Of a stretch of 64,000 nt of DNA, positions 34,449-43,173 are shown one piece after another. The notes beneath the pieces are model-generated. The model made no database searches, was not told where the DNA came from, and worked only from the letters and a program-made list of their open reading frames with translations. This DNA is from an uncultured Dehalococcoidia bacterium (GTDB lineage Bacteria; Chloroflexota; Dehalococcoidia; Lucifugimonadales; UBA3495): assembly GCA_958296445.1 (NCBI GenBank), contig OY282565.1, positions 3,149,570 through 3,213,569 of the forward strand. Reading direction: 5' to 3'. The stretch's first letter is position 1. Each line of letters begins with the position of its first letter. The position numbers and the translations under genes are program-made.

Positions 34449-35540
34449 CTATGGTTGGCGGAGCTGTTCGCGCCGCTGGCATAGGGGGGAGTCCATCCGC
34501 TCCGCTTGGGGTTGTAGCTGTTCGCTGATGGCGCCCATTATCCGCACGGTTTCTAGGCCGTCGGCGGATGGGACGGACGGGGGCAGGCCGTTGACGCTTT
34601 GCCGGACGAAATCACTGATGGCCCGGTCATGGATGTTCCTGAACCGGCCGGTGAGATAGTCGAAGCCGTTGGCGACGGCGCCCGAGGCGATCTGGGCGGC
34701 TTCGCCAATGGCGGAAAGGCCGATGCCCCAAGGGGACTGGTTTACGCGGTTGTAGTTGACTAGCACTTTGCTCTGCATATCCAGCTTTATTATGCCTTCA
34801 GTGCCCCACAATTCCAATAGAAAGGCCGAATGTTTGCTGGTGTAGGTTAGGACGATGCTGCTGGCGGCGTTGTCGCCGGTAAGCTCCAGCCGGTAGTCCT
34901 CGAAGGGCGACCAGGGGTATTGGGGCAGGATTTTCCGGGCCTGGACGCGGGCTTCGCGGACGGGGCCGATAAATGCCTGGGAGAGGTATATTACGTGGGG
35001 GCCGGTTTCGCCGATGGAACCGCCGGGCAGCCGGTTGGCGAAGTGGCCGGGGTCGGTGGTCCACAGGGTGACGGGGGTGGAGTAGAAAATACGCATCCCG
35101 GTGAGTTGGCCGATGTCGCCGCGCCGGATGCGTTGGCGGGCTTCGATGACGCGGGGGTGGAACAGCTCGGTATGGGCCACGCCGACGCGGCCTTTGGCGC
35201 CGCGCTCGGCTTCGATGATTCTTTCGCACTCCGCCGTTGAGGTAGCCAGGGGCTTTTCAATCAGCACGTTGGAGTCGGCTTGCAGGGCGGCTATCGCTAG
35301 GTCGGCGTGGGTGTTTGGGGGGGTGCATACGTCAACGAAGTCGGGGCGCTCGATGTCCAGCATTTGCCGGACGTCGTCGTAGGCCGTAGGGATTCCGAAT
35401 TGGCGGCGCACGGCTTCGGCCCGGGCGCGGTCTAGGTCGCAGATTGCGGCGATTTTTACGTCGCGGCGCAGGCGGAGCCAGGCGGGCAGGTGTTTCTTGG
35501 CGGCTATAAACCCGGCCCCTATGATGGCTGCTGTGTGCAT
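34449..35540 (-). CDS. Gfo/Idh/MocA-family oxidoreductase
   Basis: A 363-residue NAD(P)-dependent sugar oxidoreductase. The Rossmann start AAIIGAGFIAAKKHLPAW, VCTPPNTHADLAIAAL and the EKPLATS motif (Lys as catalytic residue) are family hallmarks. It probably makes a modified nucleotide sugar for the surrounding glycosyltransferases. Upstream in-frame sequence as far as 35828 only translates the R1 array (GAQPCAH repeats), so the true start is ATG 35540 or 35561. It leads the minus-strand row. Confidence 0.9.
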   Translation of the reverse strand: MHTAAIIGAGFIAAKKHLPAWLRLRRDVKIAAICDLDRARAEAVRRQFGIPTAYDDVRQMLDIERPDFVDVCTPPNTHADLAIAALQADSNVLIEKPLATSTAECERIIEAERGAKGRVGVAHTELFHPRVIEARQRIRRGDIGQLTGMRIFYSTPVTLWTTDPGHFANRLPGGSIGETGPHVIYLSQAFIGPVREARVQARKILPQYPWSPFEDYRLELTGDNAASSIVLTYTSKHSAFLLELWGTEGIIKLDMQSKVLVNYNRVNQSPWGIGLSAIGEAAQIASGAVANGFDYLTGRFRNIHDRAISDFVRQSVNGLPPSVPSADGLETVRIMGAISEQLQPQAERMDSPLCQRREQLRQP

Positions 35541-35635
35541 CCGGCCATTCTCTATTAGCATTACCCGACGATGTTCCGGTTTGGGCGGGGGCCGCGTTCT
35601 CCGCGTGCCAGTATAACCGTTCCGCGGCGGGGGCC

Positions 35636-35957
35636 GCCATAGAAGTTCCGGCAGCTTGACAGTTGGCGGGGTGGGCGCACGGCTGTGCGCCCCTACAATC
35701 GCAGGGGCCGCCATAGAAGTTCCGGCGTCTTGACAGTTGGCGGGGTGGGCGCACGGCTGTTCGCCCCTACAATCGCGGGGGCTGCCATACGAGTTCCGGT
35801 GTCTTGACAGTTGGCGGGGTGGGCGCACGGCTGTTCGCCCCTACAATCGCAGGGGCCGCCATATAAGTTCCGGCGTCTTGACAGTTGGCGGGGTGGGCGC
35901 ACGGCTGTGCGCCCCTACGATCGCGGGGGCCGCCATAGAAGTTCCGGCAGCTTGACA
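35636..35957. repeat. Four-copy 74-bp tandem array with R1 hairpin and TTGACA
   Basis: R1 cores start at 35673, 35747, 35821 and 35895, exactly 74 bases apart. Each unit reads CCGCCATAGAAGTTCCGGCG, then TCTTGACAGTTGGCGGGGTG, then R1. A fifth partial unit ends in the TTGACA that serves as a promoter -35 box. Confidence 0.92.
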
Positions 35958-36002
35958 GTCATTCTTTGGTGATATGTAATATCACACGGCGTTTGATATT
36001 AC
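35952..36002 (+). promoter_or_regulatory. Promoter with overlapping palindromes
   Basis: TTGACA (35952-35957), 17 bases, TGTAAT (35975-35980). Overlapping the -10 box is GTGATAT-GTA-ATATCAC (35969-35985), and GTAATATCA (35976-35984) pairs with TGATATTAC (35994-36002). These AT-rich dyads stand out in GC-rich DNA and look like an operator. Confidence 0.65.
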
Positions 36003-36043
36003 GTTATCCGGTGGGATGCAGGCGGCGGGGAGTTTGCTGGGAA

Positions 36044-36310
36044 ATGAGTAATAGTATCCGAAGTCTTTTGCGGCTGTTGCGCCGGGTGGGGATGGGCGAA
36101 CCGCTGCTGAAGCGGCATTCGATTGAGCTGCCGGGGGCGGGAGAGTCGGGGGGGGGGGGGGGACGCGACGTCTCCATCGTCGCCAATGGTTCGGTTTGTG
36201 CCGGGAATATCGCCCGGCGGCTTGGCTTCCTGCGGGGGGCGACGATTATTGTCAGTATGGACGGCGCGACGGCGACATTCCTCGCTATTGGCGGGGCTGC
36301 TACGGGATGA
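36044..36310 (+). CDS. Hypothetical protein containing a G15 tract
   Basis: A possible 88-residue protein, MSNSIRSLLRLLRRVGMGEP, not recognised. A run of 15 G (36148-36162) encodes a Gly stretch in the middle, so any slippage or sequencing error would change the frame after it. The C-terminal half is hydrophobic (SMDGATATFLAIGGAATG). It lies just downstream of the TTGACA/TGTAAT promoter. It may be a gene remnant; function is not proposed. Confidence 0.4.
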   Translation: MSNSIRSLLRLLRRVGMGEPLLKRHSIELPGAGESGGGGGRDVSIVANGSVCAGNIARRLGFLRGATIIVSMDGATATFLAIGGAATG

Positions 36311-36364
36311 TGCCGGCGGCCGCATTCACGGACAGGCTGCCGCAATGAAATGCCCGGCGGGACG

Positions 36365-36405
36365 CCCCCACCCTAACCCTCCCCCGGAGGGGGAGGGAAT
36401 TTCGC
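36365..36405. repeat. R4 repeat
   Basis: CGCCCCCACCCTAACCCTCC followed by CCCGGAGGGGGAGGGAATTT. It has the same element and orientation as the copies near 26011 and 55933. Confidence 0.8.
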
Positions 36406-36453
36406 AATTTTCTGCCGCCAGTCCGCTCGAGCTTTAGGTAAGGCAGTACAGAC

Positions 36454-37347
36454 GTGTACGATTATCTGCTGGTGGTGGGGCCGGGGCGGTCGGGGAGCGA
36501 GTTTCTGTACCGGCTGTTGCGGGGGCATCCCAGCTTTGTTTTTCCTGAAATCAAGGAGCGGTATTATTACCGCTCGCCGGGGGCGTTCCGGCGGGCTTGG
36601 AAACGGCTGGAGGGGCGGGGGCAGCTTGTTTGCGATGTGGCTAATCTGGCCTATGCCGACGCCCGGCTGCTTGGCGGCGTGGCGGCTCTGCGGGAAGCTG
36701 GGTTCAGGGTGCTGCTGGTGGTGCTGCTGCGGGAGCATCGGGAACGGGCGATTTCGATGATGCAGTTCCGGCGGAGCCGGGCGGAGCTTTCGGCGCTGTT
36801 GGGCGGGCGGCGGCTGGAGGCGGCGGTGGTGCGCGACAGGTTGACGGCGGAACGTTTGGCGGATATTTTCCGCGCCGATGCCGATGTGCTGACGCTTTCT
36901 TTTTCGGCGCTTATCAGGGACACGGGCGCGGTGATGGACGTTTTGCCCGCGCTTTGCGGGGCGCCGGAGTTTGAGCATATTGCGGGGCAAGGGCCGGGGC
37001 TGGGGCGGGCGGTGAATCAGGCGGTTGGGGCCCGGTTTATGTGGCTGTCGGCATTGGGGCATTGGTGCGGTTTTATGCTGCGGCATTTGGGGTTCCGGCG
37101 TCTGTTGCAGCGAATCAAGGATAATCAGGCGGTTAATAAGGCGTTTTTCGTTCCCTTGCGCGACGATGCGGAAAGGCCCCGGCTGTCCGAGGAATCCTTG
37201 AGGCTGTTGGACGCTTCGGCTGCTGAGTGTAGCGGGATAGTCGAGGAATCATCCCGGCGGGTGAGCGAGGGGATTTATTTGCGAAAAGCAGGGCGGGCGG
37301 ATGATGGCGTTTCCGATTGTGGGGTAGCGCCAAGGGGCGCGGCGTGA
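36454..37347 (+). CDS. Sulfotransferase-family protein
   Basis: A 297-residue soluble protein with GTG start. The N-terminal VVGPGRSGSEFLYRLLRGHPSFVFPEIKE stretch is the 5'-phosphosulfate-binding loop and following helix of PAPS-dependent sulfotransferases. LLREHRERAISMMQFRR matches the later 3'-phosphate-binding region (R..RA.S). It would add sulfate to a sugar, fitting the glycan neighbourhood. The last 20 residues (DDGVSDCGVAPRGAA) look like read-through and may reflect loss of the original end. Confidence 0.8.
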   Translation: MYDYLLVVGPGRSGSEFLYRLLRGHPSFVFPEIKERYYYRSPGAFRRAWKRLEGRGQLVCDVANLAYADARLLGGVAALREAGFRVLLVVLLREHRERAISMMQFRRSRAELSALLGGRRLEAAVVRDRLTAERLADIFRADADVLTLSFSALIRDTGAVMDVLPALCGAPEFEHIAGQGPGLGRAVNQAVGARFMWLSALGHWCGFMLRHLGFRRLLQRIKDNQAVNKAFFVPLRDDAERPRLSEESLRLLDASAAECSGIVEESSRRVSEGIYLRKAGRADDGVSDCGVAPRGAA

Positions 37348-37428
37348 CATCGCGCCCGAGGGGGCAAGCGTCATCCTCTTTAATCCCCCCTCCCCGACTT
37401 TTAGGGCGGCTAATGGGCCGACCCGCTG

Positions 37429-38365
37429 TTGCTCATCCCTTGGCATTTGCTGCACTGGGCTTGGCTGATTGGCGGGGTGGTTCTGTTGCTGGCGGCACTG
37501 CTCGTTATCTTGCCTCGTCCGGGAAGGGGGGCTTACGTTTTCTGGGTTTTTGCGCTGGTATACCTAGCGATTGTCGCCGTAGTGACGCCGTTCACGGTCG
37601 GGCAGGGAATAGACAGCCGGTACTTGGTTCCGGTGTATGTTCCGTTGTTGCTGGTTGGGGCGTTCCGGCTGGACGGGCTGCTGGGGCGCGGGGCGACGGG
37701 GGGGATGGCGGCGTTGCGGTGGGGGCTGGTCGTTCTGGCGTTGATTGGCGGCGGCTGGCATATCGGCGTTTCGGCGCAAGAGAATCTGCGATTGACTGCC
37801 GAAGGGCTGGAATCGGGGTACATCGGCCAGAGTCTCAACACGGCGTATTGGGATGATTCGGAGCTGGTGGAATATGTGCGGGCGAATCCCATCAAAGGCC
37901 GGTACTATAGCAACATCCCCAACGTACTCCGGTGGAACGCGGGGGTTACGGGAACGCGGGTGTCTTGGGTTGCGGTGCCGCGGCGGGGCGGCCACGGCGC
38001 GGCAGTCGGCCTACGATGCGGCGGTATCGGGCGAACCCGTGATTCGCTCCGGCTTTGACGTGTATCTTAACGGGAACACGCTGGCCTATGTCAGGGAGAC
38101 GTGCGCTAGGGGTGATACGGAGGCGAGGTTTTTTCTGCACCTGTGGCCGGTTGACGGGGACGACCTGCCGGGCAATCGCAAGCGGCTTGGGTTTGACAAC
38201 CTGGGCTTCAGCTTCGTCTGGGTCGGCGCGGTGTTCGACGGGCGATGTATGGCGAAAGTGACGCTGCCGGGGTATGCTATTGCCCGTATTGACACCGGGC
38301 AGTATGTGCGGGCGGGGGGCGATTTCAGGCGCCTGTGGGAGGGGGAGATACGCCTTGGACAGTAG
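37429..38365 (+). pseudogene. Truncated and frameshifted GT-C gene with C-terminal cassette
   Basis: The first part (37429 to about 37975) encodes the late membrane segments and soluble tail of a GT39-like protein (TVGQGIDSRYLVPVYVPLLLVG, VRANPIKGRYYSNIPNVL). An in-frame TAA at 37411 shows that the N-terminal half is missing. Near 37970-37990 the frame shifts, and the C-terminal cassette (SGEPVIRSGFDVYL to EGEIRLGQ) continues in the next frame to 38365. A single indel would rejoin them. I read this as a decaying member of the array, though a sequencing error at the shift cannot be excluded. Confidence 0.7.
38032..38365 (+). repeat. C-terminal cassette, copy 1
   Basis: Encodes EPVIRSGFDVYLNG to WEGEIRLGQ, with conserved Cys in RETC and DGRC. 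It belongs to the pseudogene. The DNA after its stop (AGCGGGAATCGCCTGCGAGG) also recurs. Confidence 0.85.
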
Positions 38366-38390
38366 CGGGAATCGCCTGCGAGGTTTCGTA

Positions 38391-40748
38391 TTGAATGATC
38401 TTTGGCGCGGGCTGTCCGTGCGTTATCAGAACGTTTATATGGGGAAGGCGGTTTCTTACTCCCGGTTGCGCTACGCCCTGTTTGTCCTGTTTATCGGCGG
38501 CATTCTGGCCTACGGCGCCGCCTTTGCCGGGTATATGCTGGTCAACTTCGACCTGCTTAATATCATCCGCGACGCTAACGAAGATGATGCTTTTTACTAC
38601 TTTCAGATAGCTTATTATCTGTCCGAGGGGAAGTTCTCTACCTTTGACGGCGGCATTACTCAAACCAACGGCTATCATCCTCTCTGGCTGCTGTTGATTA
38701 CCCCTTTCTACTGGGTGTTTGACAAGGAAACGGCGCTGTTCGCCATCAAAGCCTTTGAGATAATGCTCGTCGCCGGCGGGGTGGCCCTTATTGCGGTAGC
38801 GGCGCGGCTGGCCCGGCTGCCCTGGATTCTGTTGTTTGCCTTGCTGCCGATACTGTATCAAACCGGCGGTCTCTTGTTGGGGCTGGAGGCCGCCGCCGCG
38901 CTGTTTATGCTGGGGCTGCTGTTTTTGGCGTTGCTGCTCTATGCCCGCAACCCGGGGCGGTGGACTTGGCCGCTGGCCGTGGTAGCCTTTGCCTTGCCTT
39001 GGGCGCGATTGGAGTACATCGCCATATCGCTGTCGGCTACGGCGCTGATGCTGCTGCTGGAGTGTTCGCGGCGGGAGCGGACGGACGGCGCGTCGTGGCG
39101 GGCTGCCCTGATTCCTTCTTTTCGGGCTTTAGTCCCAATCATCAGCGCCGTCGCCGGCATACTGACCTACTTTGCTTATAACAAGCTGGTGTTTGGCGGT
39201 ATCGCGCCGGTGAGCGGGGCCAGCAAGCGGGCGTGGTCGCAGGAGAAGTGGGAGAGCGAAGGCGGCTACAGCCTGTTTCAGAACTTCCGGGAAGTATTGC
39301 AGATTCCGGCTTTCAACTATGAGGCGCTGCTGGCGGCGTTGGCAATCTGCGCCGGTTTCCTGCTGGCGTGGTGGCTGGCCCGCCGCTACCGGAGCAGGGA
39401 GGACTGGCTGCCGCTGGTCTTTCTGGCGGGCGTGTTCAGCCTGGCGGCGGAGCATATCGCCAAGTTCGCGCAGACCGTCCTTCAGGTGCATCCCGCCTGG
39501 GGAGGTTATATTTGGTATTTCGTCCCGGCGTACCTGATGCTGGCGCTGGCCGTTCCCTTGATCTGTTACGTTGCGATTCACTTTCTGCGCCGTCTCATCG
39601 GGCCGAGGTCGGCGCGAGCGGCCGGCGTGTTGTGCGGGGTTATTGTATTTAGCGGCGCGGTCTTGCTGTTTACCAAAGCGGATTTCACCGGGCCGTTCCG
39701 GTGGGTTGACCGGAGCAGCCAGTCAACCCATCGCGACTGGGAGCTTACTTCCTATGTGGATATGCAAGTGGTGAACCGGGCGCTGCCCGAGGACAGCGTG
39801 ATTGGGTCTACGGACGCCGGGGTTATGGGGTATTTCTCCCGCTTTCCGGTGGTGAACCTGGACGGGCTGGTCAATTCTTATGACTATTTACGCGCGATAA
39901 ACGCAAGTAAGGACGGATCTGTCATTTTGAAGAAAGAATGGATTGGGAAAGAAGAATTGATGCCCCTGTATCGAGAATTGGGAATAACTCACTTTGCCAA
40001 CCTGCAACTCGCCAACCAGCCGCGGGACGCGGTACTGTTCGCAGGCTCGCCCTATCTCTACCGGGGGGTTGGCGAATTGCGGTTCAAGCTCTGGCCGGTC
40101 GAATCAACGGGAGATGTTGACTCCGCCGCTTGGGTCTGGCAAAGAATGGAACCGCATTTTAACTATCAAACTGACGGCGTGGGGCTGCTGGTGAACGGAC
40201 GGATGGCCCAGGCATTTGTCAGGGATTGCGCGACGGACGAACTGGCAGTGTGGTCGTGGAGCGGCCCGGCGGATGAATCTATCGTCAAATCTTGGACGAA
40301 CACGGAAACCGGGTTATGCGTGGACACCGTTGTACTGCCCCGCAATGCGCTTCATCCCGTGCGGGTCGAGGCGATGGCGGTTGACGATTACTTGACAGAT
40401 CTGGTCGGAGACCGCCAGCCGGTAATCCGCTCCGATTTCGACGTGTATCTCAGCGATAATACGCTGGTCTACGTTAGGGAGCCGTGCGCCCGGGCGGACA
40501 CGGAGGCGACGTTTTTTCTGCACCTGTGGCCGGTTGACGGGGACGATCTGCCCGGCAATCGCAAGCGGCTTGGGTTTGACAATCTGGACTTCGATTTCGT
40601 AGGGCGCGGCGCGGTATTCGACGGGCGATGTGTGGCGATGGCGGCGCTGCCGGGGTATGCTATTGCCCGTATTGACACCGGGCAGTATGTGCGGGCGGGC
40701 GGCGATTTCAGGCGCCTGTGGGAGGAGGAGATACGCCTTGGACAGTAG
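38391..40748 (+). CDS. GT-C-type membrane protein with C-terminal cassette, copy A
   Basis: About 785 residues. A short N-terminus and a first membrane segment (YALFVLFIGGILAYGAAFAGYML) precede the acidic motif DANEDDAFYYFQIAYYLSEG and FDGGITQTNGYHPLW, as in GT-C glycosyltransferases with a lipid-phosphate sugar donor. Around ten membrane segments follow, then a soluble region with VVNLDGLVNSYDYL, and the roughly 115-residue cassette from VIRSDFDVYLS to EEEIRLGQ. TTG 38391 is chosen because GCGAGG lies 7 bases before it; TTG 38355 and a later ATG are alternatives. It is about 70% similar by eye to the next gene. Confidence 0.8.
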   Translation: MNDLWRGLSVRYQNVYMGKAVSYSRLRYALFVLFIGGILAYGAAFAGYMLVNFDLLNIIRDANEDDAFYYFQIAYYLSEGKFSTFDGGITQTNGYHPLWLLLITPFYWVFDKETALFAIKAFEIMLVAGGVALIAVAARLARLPWILLFALLPILYQTGGLLLGLEAAAALFMLGLLFLALLLYARNPGRWTWPLAVVAFALPWARLEYIAISLSATALMLLLECSRRERTDGASWRAALIPSFRALVPIISAVAGILTYFAYNKLVFGGIAPVSGASKRAWSQEKWESEGGYSLFQNFREVLQIPAFNYEALLAALAICAGFLLAWWLARRYRSREDWLPLVFLAGVFSLAAEHIAKFAQTVLQVHPAWGGYIWYFVPAYLMLALAVPLICYVAIHFLRRLIGPRSARAAGVLCGVIVFSGAVLLFTKADFTGPFRWVDRSSQSTHRDWELTSYVDMQVVNRALPEDSVIGSTDAGVMGYFSRFPVVNLDGLVNSYDYLRAINASKDGSVILKKEWIGKEELMPLYRELGITHFANLQLANQPRDAVLFAGSPYLYRGVGELRFKLWPVESTGDVDSAAWVWQRMEPHFNYQTDGVGLLVNGRMAQAFVRDCATDELAVWSWSGPADESIVKSWTNTETGLCVDTVVLPRNALHPVRVEAMAVDDYLTDLVGDRQPVIRSDFDVYLSDNTLVYVREPCARADTEATFFLHLWPVDGDDLPGNRKRLGFDNLDFDFVGRGAVFDGRCVAMAALPGYAIARIDTGQYVRAGGDFRRLWEEEIRLGQ
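40402..40748 (+). repeat. C-terminal cassette, copy 2
   Basis: Encodes VGDRQPVIRSDFDVYLSDNT to WEEEIRLGQ. Cys occurs in REPC and DGRC. It is nearly identical to copy 1 over much of its length. Confidence 0.88.
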
Positions 40749-40787
40749 CGGGAACGGCGTACCGGGAACGGCGTGCGAGGTTTCGTA

Positions 40788-43148
40788 TTGAATGATCTTT
40801 GGCGCGGGCTGTCCGTGCGTTATCAGAACGTTTATATGGGGAAGGCGGTTTCTTACTCCCGGTTGCGCTACGCCCTGTTTGTCCTGTTTATCGGCGGCAT
40901 TCTGGCCTACGGCGCCGCCTTTGCCGGGTATATGCTGGTCAACTTCGACCTGCTCAACCTGCTGCGGGATGTGGTGACCCAGGATGACGCCTTCTACTAT
41001 TACCAGATAGCCTACAACCTTTCCGAGGGGCGGTTCTCCACCTTTGACGACGGCATCAGCCGAACCAACGGCTACCATCCGTTCTGGCTGCTGCTGATTA
41101 CCCCTTTCTACTGGATGTTTGACAAGGAAGGGGCGCTGTTCGCGATCAAAGCCCTGGAGATAATGCTCATCGCCGGCGGGGTGGCCCTTATCGCAGTGGC
41201 GGCGCGGCTGGCCCGGCTGCCCTGGTATCTGCTGTTCGCGCTGCCGCCGATCCTCTACCAGCAGCGCGGCCTGCTGCTGGGTTTGGAGGCCGCCGCCGGG
41301 CTGTTTATGCTGGGGCTGTTGTTCCTGGCCTTGCTGCTGTACGCCCGGAACCCGGGGCGGTGGACTTGGCCGCTGGCTGTAGTGGCCTTTGCCCTGCCTT
41401 GGGTACGTTTGGAATACATTGCCATATCGCTGACCGCCACGGGGTCGCTGCTATTGCTGGAGTGGTCGCGGCGGGAGCGGCCGGCCGGCGCGTTCTTGCG
41501 GGCTGCCTTGGCTGCTATCCCGGCCCGCCGGGCCTTTGTACCAACAATCAGCGCCGTCGCCGGTATCCTGACCTACTTTGCCTACAACAAGCTGGTGTTC
41601 GGCGGCATCGTGCCGGTGAGCGGGGCCACCAAGCGGGTGTGGTCGCAGATCCGCTTTGAAGAGGAAGGGGGCTACAACCTGCTCCAGAACTTCCAGGCGA
41701 TCCGGCAAATCGAAGTTTTCGATAATGAGGTTCTGCTGACGGCGTTGGGGGTCTGCGTCATATTTCTGCTGGTGGGGTGGCTGGCCCACCGCTCGCGGAG
41801 CCGGGAGGACTGGCTGGCGCTGGCCTTTCTAGTGGGCGTATTCAGCCTGGCGGCGGGGCATATCGCCAAGTTCGCCGAAACCGTCCTTTATGTGGATCCC
41901 GGACGGGGAGGTTTTAGTTGGTATTTCGTCCCGGCCTACCTGCTGCTGGCGCTGGTAGTTCCGCTAATCTGTTGGGTTGCCCTTCACTTCCTGCGCCGTT
42001 TCCTCGGGCCGCGGTCGGCGCGGGTATCTAATGTTTTAAGCGTGGTTATCGTAGTGGTCGGCGGGGTATTTCTATTTACTAAAGCGGACTTCGCCGGGCC
42101 GTTCCGGTATATTGACGAGCACCGCGAGGCAACCCACTGGGGCTGGGGGTTTGCTACCTATGTGAGTATGCAGGTGGTGAACGAGGCGCTGCCCGAGGAC
42201 AGCGTGATTGGGGCGTGGGACGCCGGGGTTATCGGGTATTTATCCCGCTTTCCGGTGGTGAACCTGGACGGGATGGTCAATTCTTATGACTACTTGCACA
42301 CGACAACAAACATAGAGGGGTACGTAAAAGGCTCCTGGAAGGGAAAAATCATACCCTTCTATCGAGAATTGGGGGTAACTCACTTTGCCAATCTCATACG
42401 GGCCAGCCTTTCGGAGGACGCGATTCTGTTGGAAGGCCCGCGATTTTCCGGCTCCACTAAAGTCGAACGCCAATTCAAGCTCTGGTCGCTCGAACCGACG
42501 GAAGGCGTTGACCCGGCCGCCTGGTTCTGGGAAAGGATGGAGCCGCATTTTGACGATCAAGCCGACGGCGTCGGGCTGCTGGTGGACGGGCGGGTGGCCC
42601 AGGCGTTTGTCCGGGGCTGCCCGCCGGGTGGGGAAGTCGTGTGGGACTGGGGCGGCGCCGGGCCGGCCATTGCCCCCCAACCCTGGACGCGAACGGAAAC
42701 CGGGCTATGCGTAGCGGCCATCGTCCTGCCCCCCGAGGCCACCCCTCCGGTGCGGATTAAGACCGTAGGGCCTGTAGCGCCCAGCGATTATCTGGCGTAT
42801 TTGGTCGGCGACCGCCAACCGGCAATCTCCGCCGACTTTGACGTATATCTCAGCGACAACACGCTGGTCTATTTCAAGGAGCCGTGCGCCCGCGCCGACA
42901 CGGAGGCGACGTTCTTTCTGCATCTGTACCCGGTTGACGGGAACGCCTTGCCGGGCCATCGCAGGCAGTACGGGTTTGACAACCTGGACTTCAGATTTGA
43001 CCGGCGCGGCGTGATATTGGACGGGCGATGTGTGGCGACGGCGGCTCTGCCGGAGTATGGTATTGTTAGCATTGACACCGGGCAGTTTGTGCAGGTGGAC
43101 GGCGATTTCAAGCATCTGTGGGAGGGGGAGATACGCCTTGGACAGTAG
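40788..43148 (+). CDS. GT-C-type membrane protein with C-terminal cassette, copy B
   Basis: About 786 residues and a direct tandem duplicate of the preceding gene: the first roughly 55 residues are identical (NDLWRGLSVRYQNVYMGKAV) and the rest diverges. DDAFYYYQIAYNLSEG and FDDGISRTNGYHPFW mark the GT-C active loop. LSRFPVVNLDGMVNSYDYL lies in the external domain, and the cassette closes the protein. TTG 40788 has GCGAGG 7 bases upstream; GTG 40773 is an alternative. The 39-base gap to copy A has one small duplication (GGGAACGGCGT) that stops a longer TTG reading. Function is inferred from fold only. Confidence 0.8.
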   Translation: MNDLWRGLSVRYQNVYMGKAVSYSRLRYALFVLFIGGILAYGAAFAGYMLVNFDLLNLLRDVVTQDDAFYYYQIAYNLSEGRFSTFDDGISRTNGYHPFWLLLITPFYWMFDKEGALFAIKALEIMLIAGGVALIAVAARLARLPWYLLFALPPILYQQRGLLLGLEAAAGLFMLGLLFLALLLYARNPGRWTWPLAVVAFALPWVRLEYIAISLTATGSLLLLEWSRRERPAGAFLRAALAAIPARRAFVPTISAVAGILTYFAYNKLVFGGIVPVSGATKRVWSQIRFEEEGGYNLLQNFQAIRQIEVFDNEVLLTALGVCVIFLLVGWLAHRSRSREDWLALAFLVGVFSLAAGHIAKFAETVLYVDPGRGGFSWYFVPAYLLLALVVPLICWVALHFLRRFLGPRSARVSNVLSVVIVVVGGVFLFTKADFAGPFRYIDEHREATHWGWGFATYVSMQVVNEALPEDSVIGAWDAGVIGYLSRFPVVNLDGMVNSYDYLHTTTNIEGYVKGSWKGKIIPFYRELGVTHFANLIRASLSEDAILLEGPRFSGSTKVERQFKLWSLEPTEGVDPAAWFWERMEPHFDDQADGVGLLVDGRVAQAFVRGCPPGGEVVWDWGGAGPAIAPQPWTRTETGLCVAAIVLPPEATPPVRIKTVGPVAPSDYLAYLVGDRQPAISADFDVYLSDNTLVYFKEPCARADTEATFFLHLYPVDGNALPGHRRQYGFDNLDFRFDRRGVILDGRCVATAALPEYGIVSIDTGQFVQVDGDFKHLWEGEIRLGQ
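42802..43148 (+). repeat. C-terminal cassette, copy 3
   Basis: Encodes VGDRQPAISADFDVYLSDNT to WEGEIRLGQ with both conserved Cys (KEPC, DGRC). The downstream GGGGCTTGGTATTGAAT leader also follows copy 5. Confidence 0.88.
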
Positions 43149-43173
43149 CGGGAATGGACTGCGGGGCTTGGTA

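Noticed and set aside
35541..35828. Extended N-terminus for the Gfo/Idh/MocA gene
   Set aside because: The added residues translate R1 array units (GAQPCAHPANC) and the Rossmann fold begins right at the inner ATG.
35636..35960. CRISPR array
   Set aside because: The 74-base units are identical along their whole length, so there are no variable spacers.
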